Assembly (NCBI GenBank): GCA_004297165.1
Contig: SCUJ01000006.1
Span: 930,001-994,000, forward strand
Direction: 5' to 3'
DNA from: Gammaproteobacteria bacterium
Lineage (GTDB): Bacteria > Pseudomonadota > Gammaproteobacteria > Eutrophobiales > Eutrophobiaceae
Length of the DNA: 64,000 nt
Shown: positions 58,864 to 64,000 of the stretch, piece after piece
Layout: every line of letters begins with the position of its first letter
Position numbering within the stretch: the stretch's first letter is position 1
Translations under genes and position numbers: made by a program
Notes under the pieces: generated by a model
Database searches by the model: none
Told to the model about the DNA's origin: nothing
Seen by the model: the letters and a program-made list of their open reading frames with translations, nothing else

Positions 58864-59150
58864 AGCCGCCGCTGGATATTTTATTGTTATTACGCCTGGA
58901 CCGGCGCGGCTTTCTCGCGGGCACGGGGTTGTTATTCTGCGGCCTGTCGCTGCCTGAACGGGGAAATGCCCCAACCACCCGGCCGCCTGAGATCCGCACA
59001 CCGCAACGGGCCATATATATGCAAATGCCCTACTACGATCGCACCGGCCACGGCGAAACCTACACACCCTCACGAGGCAGTCAGGCAACCCGCAACTATC
59101 TTGCCGGGCTCAACCAGGAGGAATTACTGCGACGACATTGGTACAGTTAA
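58860..59150 (+). CDS. Small Tat-signal protein coupled to the oxygenase
   Basis: 96 residues, ATG overlapping the oxygenase stop (ATGA). 'RLDRRGFLAGTGLLFCGLSL' gives a twin-arginine motif and hydrophobic core (about 12-31). The mature part is only about 60 residues: 'YMQMPYYDRTGHGETYTPSR', 'NYLAGLNQEELLRRHWYS'. No cofactor motif. A small exported companion may help a redox partner or a carrier; nothing firm can be said. Its tight coupling makes a shared role with the oxygenase likely. Confidence 0.62.
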   Translation: MKPPLDILLLLRLDRRGFLAGTGLLFCGLSLPERGNAPTTRPPEIRTPQRAIYMQMPYYDRTGHGETYTPSRGSQATRNYLAGLNQEELLRRHWYS

Positions 59151-59234
59151 GATCACTCGATCGACAGTACGAATGACTGTTTAAGTACTGAATGATTTTG
59201 TATAGTTATTTGTACATAGAGGAGTAAATAGCTC

Positions 59235-59585
59235 ATGACCACTTTTACGTATTCCGAGATGAGCAGCAAACATGCTGAAACTACGGAAACGGCGTATCTG
59301 TTGCGGAGTCAGAAAAATGCTCGCCGCCTCATTGAATCCATCGCGGAACTGGATTCAGTAACAAAAAGTAGCCTGGATGAAGCACAGCGGAATCCGGGGA
59401 TACATCCACTGCCACCATTCCCCGGATTCCATTACATTCCATCCGGGCTACACTCGCTGTTGCGGAGTCCGAAAAATGCTCGCCGCCTCATTGAATCCAT
59501 CGCGGAACTGGATTCAGGCAGCGGCAAGAAGCGGAAATTGATGGAGTTAAGGAACCTCTGCAAACGTACCCCGTCATGCCGGTGA
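59235..59585 (+). pseudogene. YefM/Phd-type antitoxin gene interrupted by a repeat element
   Basis: The frame starts MTTFTYSEMSSKHAE (antitoxin N-terminus) but jumps to 'TETAYLLRSQKNARRLIESI', which belongs near residue 55 of a normal YefM, so about 40 codons are missing. A copy of the GTAGCC...GGGCTAC palindrome (59368-59451) then interrupts it, and the 61-bp segment for 'LLRSxKNARRLIESIAELDS' occurs on both sides. The real C-terminus 'SGSGKKRKLME' follows the second copy. The ribosome-binding site (AGAGGAG) survives. No toxin gene follows. Non-functional in this form. Confidence 0.75.
59298..59517 (+). repeat. Direct 61-bp duplication flanking a palindromic element
   Basis: Copies at 59298-59358 and 59457-59517 begin CTGTTGCGGAGTC and end GAACTGGATTCAG, with a single mismatch. 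The element between them is 59368-59451 (GTAGCCTGGATGAAGCACAG ... CATCCGGGCTAC). A 9-bp AT-rich linker follows the first copy (59359-59367). Confidence 0.85.
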
Positions 59586-59777
59586 CCGATTCGCCTGGAA
59601 CGAATCGGGTCACACACCGTGCGCCCGCAGGGTGCAATCCACGGAAGGTTTGCAAGCAAACCGGCATCCAGTAGACAATTGTTTTAGACTGGATTCCCGG
59701 CTTCCGGCTTACAACATGTCGGGACAAGCTTCGCCGGAAAGACGGCTGATGGAGTTTTGCAATTATTCTGAGCTTCC
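59586..59777. other. Gene-free stretch with remnants of a CCGGCATCCAGT-type repeat
   Basis: 192 bp. CCGTCATGCCGG and later ACCGGCATCCAGT and ACTGGATTCCCGG resemble a common intergenic palindrome of proteobacteria (TCATTCCGGCGAA / CGGAATCCAGT form). No reading frame supported. Confidence 0.5.
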
Positions 59778-60536
59778 TTAAGTTAACTTACTCAAGAAAT
59801 TTATAACTTCGGATCCTTTCTCAATTATTCTTCCCCAAGTTTCTATAGTCTTATTTGCTTCCGCTGCTTTCTTAGTTACCAATTGTATTTTTTCCCAAAG
59901 TATTTTTAGTTTTGTTATAGCAGAAGTATCATTGTTAGATCTTACTACGATCTCATTCTCAACAATTTGGCCAAGCCCTTCTATATATATTGCCTTGAAT
60001 GCTTTGCTGCCTTTGATTCTATATTCATCAAGAGATCTTGAGAGCATCTCTATCTGTGATATTACAAATCTCTTAAGTACTGGATCGATTTCTGTGCTTT
60101 GTAGTGAATCTTTCAGATCATTCACTAGCCTCACTATTTCATCGATATCATCATCGAACGCATATTCATTTTCTCCAATAATAAAAGCAGCAAAGCTGAG
60201 GCAGACGAGAAGTTCACCAGTAATGTGTTTCTTGTAGTTGGTCCAACTAGACCCTAAATTATCAACTTGTGTTGAATTGAATGCATTATTTAAATGTACT
60301 TCATACAGATTTATTGGAACCTTTCGCTTTTCAAGTTCTGCTCTAACAAGTTTTAGTTCTTCTCTCAAAGAGTCCAACAACTTAAGAACCACGTAGTGAT
60401 CGTAAATGGGCTCATGGTCAGGTTTGAGTACATTGGCCCACGCCTCAATAGCGGGAATAGAATTATTTTCATGCAGTGCATTTAATAGTATCCAGCGAGT
60501 TCTTGAAGCACAATTATTTTTGTCAGGTGTATCCAT
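59778..60536 (-). CDS. AT-rich orphan protein, mostly helical, function unknown
   Basis: 252 residues. No signal peptide. Helix-rich with acidic runs: 'EEELKLVRAELEKRKV'-like region (about 58-74), 'DDDIDEIVRLVNDLKDSL' (about 128-145), and a hydrophobic stretch 'LLVCLSFAAFIIG' (about 108-121). The C-terminus 'LWEKIQLVTKKAAEANKTIE' and 'EVINFLSKLT' suggests coiled coil. Base composition is much more AT-rich than neighbours, so recent transfer is likely. Could be an effector or immunity protein; no motif identifies it. Confidence 0.6.
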   Translation of the reverse strand: MDTPDKNNCASRTRWILLNALHENNSIPAIEAWANVLKPDHEPIYDHYVVLKLLDSLREELKLVRAELEKRKVPINLYEVHLNNAFNSTQVDNLGSSWTNYKKHITGELLVCLSFAAFIIGENEYAFDDDIDEIVRLVNDLKDSLQSTEIDPVLKRFVISQIEMLSRSLDEYRIKGSKAFKAIYIEGLGQIVENEIVVRSNNDTSAITKLKILWEKIQLVTKKAAEANKTIETWGRIIEKGSEVINFLSKLT

Positions 60537-60717
60537 TGCTATATCAGTATCACGTTAAGACAAACAGTTACAGTTCATTTACCAAGAAAACACAGGGAAG
60601 TAGGTCGATTCAATTGGCTAAAATCCACGAGTATTTATGCTCACTGAGATTTCTGCACTTGTGTTACCACACCAAGGAATCCTCTTATAGGTTTTCCTTA
60701 TAAATTTAACCCACTAA

Positions 60718-60747
60718 CCGCGTGGGCACAAACAATGTGCCCACTAC
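60718..60747 (-). repeat. Dispersed GTGGGCAC palindrome, copy 6
   Basis: Starts CCGCGTGGGCACAAACAATG, ends CCCACTAC. It lies 4 nt before the stop of the leftward YgiT-type gene (60751). Confidence 0.75.
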
Positions 60748-60750
60748 AAG

Positions 60751-60999
60751 TCAGGCAAGCAACTCATGAAACTCAGCGACCGGAACAGGGCGATTGACGG
60801 CGACCGAGCGACGCAGCGCCTTGATACGCTCAAGCTCATGCATCGTTTGCGCGGTGAAGTAAGATTCACCGCAATGCGGGCATGACCAGAGCGGAATGTT
60901 CTCGATGACCAGGAGCGATCGACCGCGGCCGTAGCTGCGCGTGACCTTGCGCAGTTCAACGCCTTTTTGCCCGCACGCCATGCAGAGAGGATTAGACAC
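60751..60999 (-). CDS. YgiT-type zinc-finger (MqsA N-domain-like) antitoxin
   Basis: 82 residues from GTG 60999, overlapping the DUF4258 stop. Two Cys pairs, C-M-A-C (about 6-9) and 'WSCPHCGESYFT' (about 37-48), form the YgiT/MqsA zinc-binding N-domain. 'TMHELERIKALRRSVAV' is a short helix; the HTH domain of full MqsA is absent. In this family the antitoxin follows a DUF4258 toxin, as here. Confidence 0.85.
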   Translation of the reverse strand: MSNPLCMACGQKGVELRKVTRSYGRGRSLLVIENIPLWSCPHCGESYFTAQTMHELERIKALRRSVAVNRPVPVAEFHELLA

Positions 61000-61273
61000 G
61001 GTAGACGGTGATGAAGAAGAGGGAACCAAGCGGGGTGATTTTGACGATTGTTTCGGCGTGATGGCCTCCGACCGTGTGGCCGCGGATGACGAACTTAACC
61101 TCGCGCGTTTTCCGGTCACGCTGTCTTTTGATGATTTCGCCCGTAAGGATGATATTTTCGAGATCGAGGATTGTGAGTTCGTCATCGTCAAGTTCTTCCG
61201 CGGCATGAATGGATACGGCATAGTTGAGTGATCGAATGCAGTCGCGAAGCCGGCTGATCGAGGACTGTGCCAT
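60992..61273 (-). CDS. DUF4258 toxin-like protein
   Basis: 93 residues: 'YAVSIHAAEELDDDELTILD' and 'LENIILTGEIIKRQRDRKTR' with 'KFVIRGHTVGGHHAETIVKI' and terminal 'FFITVYRV' are the DUF4258 pattern (RelE/BECR-like fold, His and GEII motif). It probably is the toxin that acts on RNA or translation. The 8-bp overlap with the antitoxin-like gene supports a toxin-antitoxin operon. Confidence 0.85.
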   Translation of the reverse strand: MAQSSISRLRDCIRSLNYAVSIHAAEELDDDELTILDLENIILTGEIIKRQRDRKTREVKFVIRGHTVGGHHAETIVKITPLGSLFFITVYRV

Positions 61274-61305
61274 GAACCAATTGTAGCCGAGGATTCATGA
61301 AGTGC

Positions 61306-62424
61306 CTAACTTCCCCCACCGTCTTTCCCAATCACAGCGCCCCATCCCTTCCGGCTGAGTAGCCCGCGGTGGTGGAAGAAGACCAACTGTGCGAAGCGCC
61401 GAAAAAGAATATTTCCAAATACGAACTCGATAAGCGAATTCGGCACGCCGTAATTTGCAACGCGCCGTAAAAGCCGCTTGAAACGATAGCGAGGCGAGGC
61501 GGCCAACAATGCGCTCTCAGGGATTTGACCATGACCCCCAAGATGCGCCGCCACTGCCCGACCCGCCAAACCGCCAAGTTCAAGCGCCTTGTGTATGCCG
61601 CCGGCCGTGAGTGGAGATACCATTCCGGCCGCATCCCCGACTATAAGCGCTCGACGATTGGCGATGGGGTTAACGACGCCTCCGACAGGGATCAGACCTC
61701 CACGTTTCTCAAGTGACGGAAGCGTGGAAAAATCGAAAATCGGCCTGATCTTCTCCATAAGCCTCTCCACAGCCAGGTGCGCAGGGTGTCTACAGGCCAA
61801 GCCAACCTGAGTGATGCCGACACCAGGAACAACCCAGGCGATGTAACCAGGCGCCAGCGTAGAGTCCACGAATACATGCAGATAGCGTTCGTCAAGGTGG
61901 TCGTGGCCCGCAAACTCCATTTCCATTCCTATCAGGAACTCACTGTTCCTGCCCAGACTGAAATGGTTCGCTACCGATGAGCGGGCGCCGTCCGCGCCGA
62001 CGAGATAACTTGAAAACAAATCTTGCGCTGGAAGGTACAAGCCATCAGGTTTTTCCTCCGCACCCTGGAAGCGCGCCTTGGTATGCACGGTGACATTTTC
62101 ATTCTGCAGCAGGGTTTTCGCCATCCAGCGCAACAACCCCGGAGTATCCACGGCAAGAAATGCGTAACCATCAGAGCAAAGATCGAAGCTGCGGAGCGAG
62201 GGCGAATACATGCGGACGCCACGTATCGGGCGGACGAGCGAAGCCGGAATTTCCGGCAACTGCGCAACCGCCTCCTGGACAAGTATCCCGGTGGTATGAG
62301 GACGATGACCAATCTCAGGTTTGGCCTCGAGAACGGTTACAGAAAGTCCGCATGAGACCGCGGCTGAAGCACAGGCAAGGCCGGCGTATGAAGCGCCGAC
62401 GATGCATAAATCTGTCTTTAGCAC
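61306..62424 (-). CDS. FAD-dependent oxidoreductase, geranylgeranyl-reductase-like
   Basis: 372 residues. FAD motifs: 'LCIVGASYAGLACASAAVSC' (G-x-x-x-x-G near 9-15), 'YLVGADGARSSV' (about 140-151), and 'LIVGDAAGMVSPLTAGGIHK' (about 262-281). The arrangement matches the GGR/digeranylgeranylglycerophospholipid-reductase clan of flavoproteins, which also includes halogenases and hydroxylases. C-terminal part is membrane-proximal. Substrate unknown; could act on isoprenoids, in keeping with a carotenoid oxygenase nearby, but this is inference. Confidence 0.87.
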   Translation of the reverse strand: MLKTDLCIVGASYAGLACASAAVSCGLSVTVLEAKPEIGHRPHTTGILVQEAVAQLPEIPASLVRPIRGVRMYSPSLRSFDLCSDGYAFLAVDTPGLLRWMAKTLLQNENVTVHTKARFQGAEEKPDGLYLPAQDLFSSYLVGADGARSSVANHFSLGRNSEFLIGMEMEFAGHDHLDERYLHVFVDSTLAPGYIAWVVPGVGITQVGLACRHPAHLAVERLMEKIRPIFDFSTLPSLEKRGGLIPVGGVVNPIANRRALIVGDAAGMVSPLTAGGIHKALELGGLAGRAVAAHLGGHGQIPESALLAASPRYRFKRLLRRVANYGVPNSLIEFVFGNILFRRFAQLVFFHHRGLLSRKGWGAVIGKDGGGS

Positions 62425-62486
62425 GGTTTGCGCTCCTTTACCGCTGCCTCACGGCAACCTGGCGATCCGCGCCAGCCTTACCTTTG

Positions 62487-63674
<1,188 letters not shown>

Positions 63675-63682
63675 TTATTCGA

Positions 63683-63973
63683 TTATCTACCGTTATTTAC
63701 GCCCGGCACGTTTGATTTTGTTTCGGGAGCCCCCGGCTGCTTGCATTCCATATTGCTTTGCTCTCCGAATGCGCCCTCTGTGCCAAGATGCCTCAGCCAG
63801 AACGCCTGCAATTCTTTCGAGTCTGCCGTGAGTATGATCTCGCCATCGACACTCTCGTAACGGATGGCATCGGGATTGGTCTTAAGCAATTTCTCAAGCC
63901 AATCGGAACTTGGATAACTCATCCGCAGCGTCGGATTGATCTGTTCGACGTACATGAATGTGTGAACCGGCAT
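63683..63973 (-). CDS. Small protein upstream of the esterase, function unknown
   Basis: 96 residues, 29 nt before the esterase start on the same strand. 'SYPSSDWLEKLLKTNPDAIR', 'YESVDGEIILTADSKELQAF' and 'WLRHLGTEGAFGEQS' look like a soluble alpha/beta domain. An inner ATG at 63922 is a possible start. The tail is low-complexity (NMECKQPGAPETKS). No signal or motif recognised; an operon partner of the esterase is likely. Confidence 0.55.
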   Translation of the reverse strand: MPVHTFMYVEQINPTLRMSYPSSDWLEKLLKTNPDAIRYESVDGEIILTADSKELQAFWLRHLGTEGAFGEQSNMECKQPGAPETKSNVPGVNNGR

Positions 63974-64000
63974 GAGATGAAATAGATATAAACCGTTCGT

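Overview
The window looks like chromosomal DNA of a Gram-negative gammaproteobacterium. The fused two-domain 23S rRNA methyltransferase RlmKL, a TonB-dependent receptor, lipoprotein and Tat signals, PQQ dehydrogenases with c-type cytochromes and ATGA-style gene overlaps all fit. Most blocks are GC-rich, roughly 60% by eye. Three islands are visibly AT-richer (about 12.3-14.0 kb, 41.2-44.4 kb and 59.7-60.7 kb), as is the middle of one methyltransferase gene. I see no rRNA, tRNA, prophage, IS transposase or CRISPR array. The genus cannot be fixed from the sequence.

Layout. 0-3 kb: operon of a TonB-dependent receptor, a YfiR-like periplasmic protein and the start of a third gene that runs off the left edge. 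3-12 kb: siroheme nitrite/sulfite reductase with a companion protein, a lipoprotein beta-propeller, a response regulator with a PAS domain, a PLP aminotransferase and RlmKL. 11.5-14 kb: accessory patch with a broken toxin-antitoxin pair, a duplicated fragment of the rlmKL 3' end, a HEPN-like protein and repeats. 14-19.7 kb: PQQ dehydrogenase with diheme cytochrome c, a SnoaL-like lipoprotein, an exported VOC protein, a cupin and an acetoacetate-decarboxylase-like protein. 19.7-24.2 kb: type III restriction-modification operon (XRE regulator, mod, res). 24.6-28.7 kb: one very large membrane protein of unknown function. 28.9-41.1 kb: two type B carboxylesterases, DUF523, HicBA, acetyltransferases, an exported peptidase, a minimal zincin, a GDSL esterase, SDR plus RidA, a universal stress protein, ParD and a YhdH-type reductase. 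41.2-44.3 kb: AT-rich cluster with GIY-YIG-like and YaaA/DUF6884-like proteins (defence candidate) and a repeat lipoprotein. 44.4-51.3 kb: EamA transporter, a DUF8021-like protein and a four-gene operon of outer-membrane protein, cupredoxin, adenylate cyclase and cyclic-nucleotide-gated K+ channel. 51.6-59.2 kb: PQQ/heme dehydrogenase, tannase-type esterase, UrrA-like protein, DUF8021-like protein, carotenoid oxygenase plus a small Tat-signal protein. 59.2-64 kb: interrupted YefM antitoxin, an orphan helical protein, a DUF4258/YgiT-type pair, a FAD reductase and an esterase.

How it works together (inference). Much of the window is an exported hydrolase and oxidase toolkit (five esterases, two PQQ alcohol dehydrogenases, carotenoid/stilbene-type dioxygenase, VOC, SDR/RidA, decarboxylase-like protein) that suits growth on plant-derived esters and aromatic compounds. 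Six of its genes share a run of exactly six G just upstream of the start codon. The most interesting system is the 46.5-51.3 kb operon: it would join a periplasmic copper-type domain to cAMP synthesis and a cAMP-gated K+ channel, although the channel gene has a one-base frameshift here. The accessory patches carry six toxin-antitoxin or toxin-like loci in different states of decay and at least four families of short palindromic repeats, two of which are caught inside or at the end of genes.
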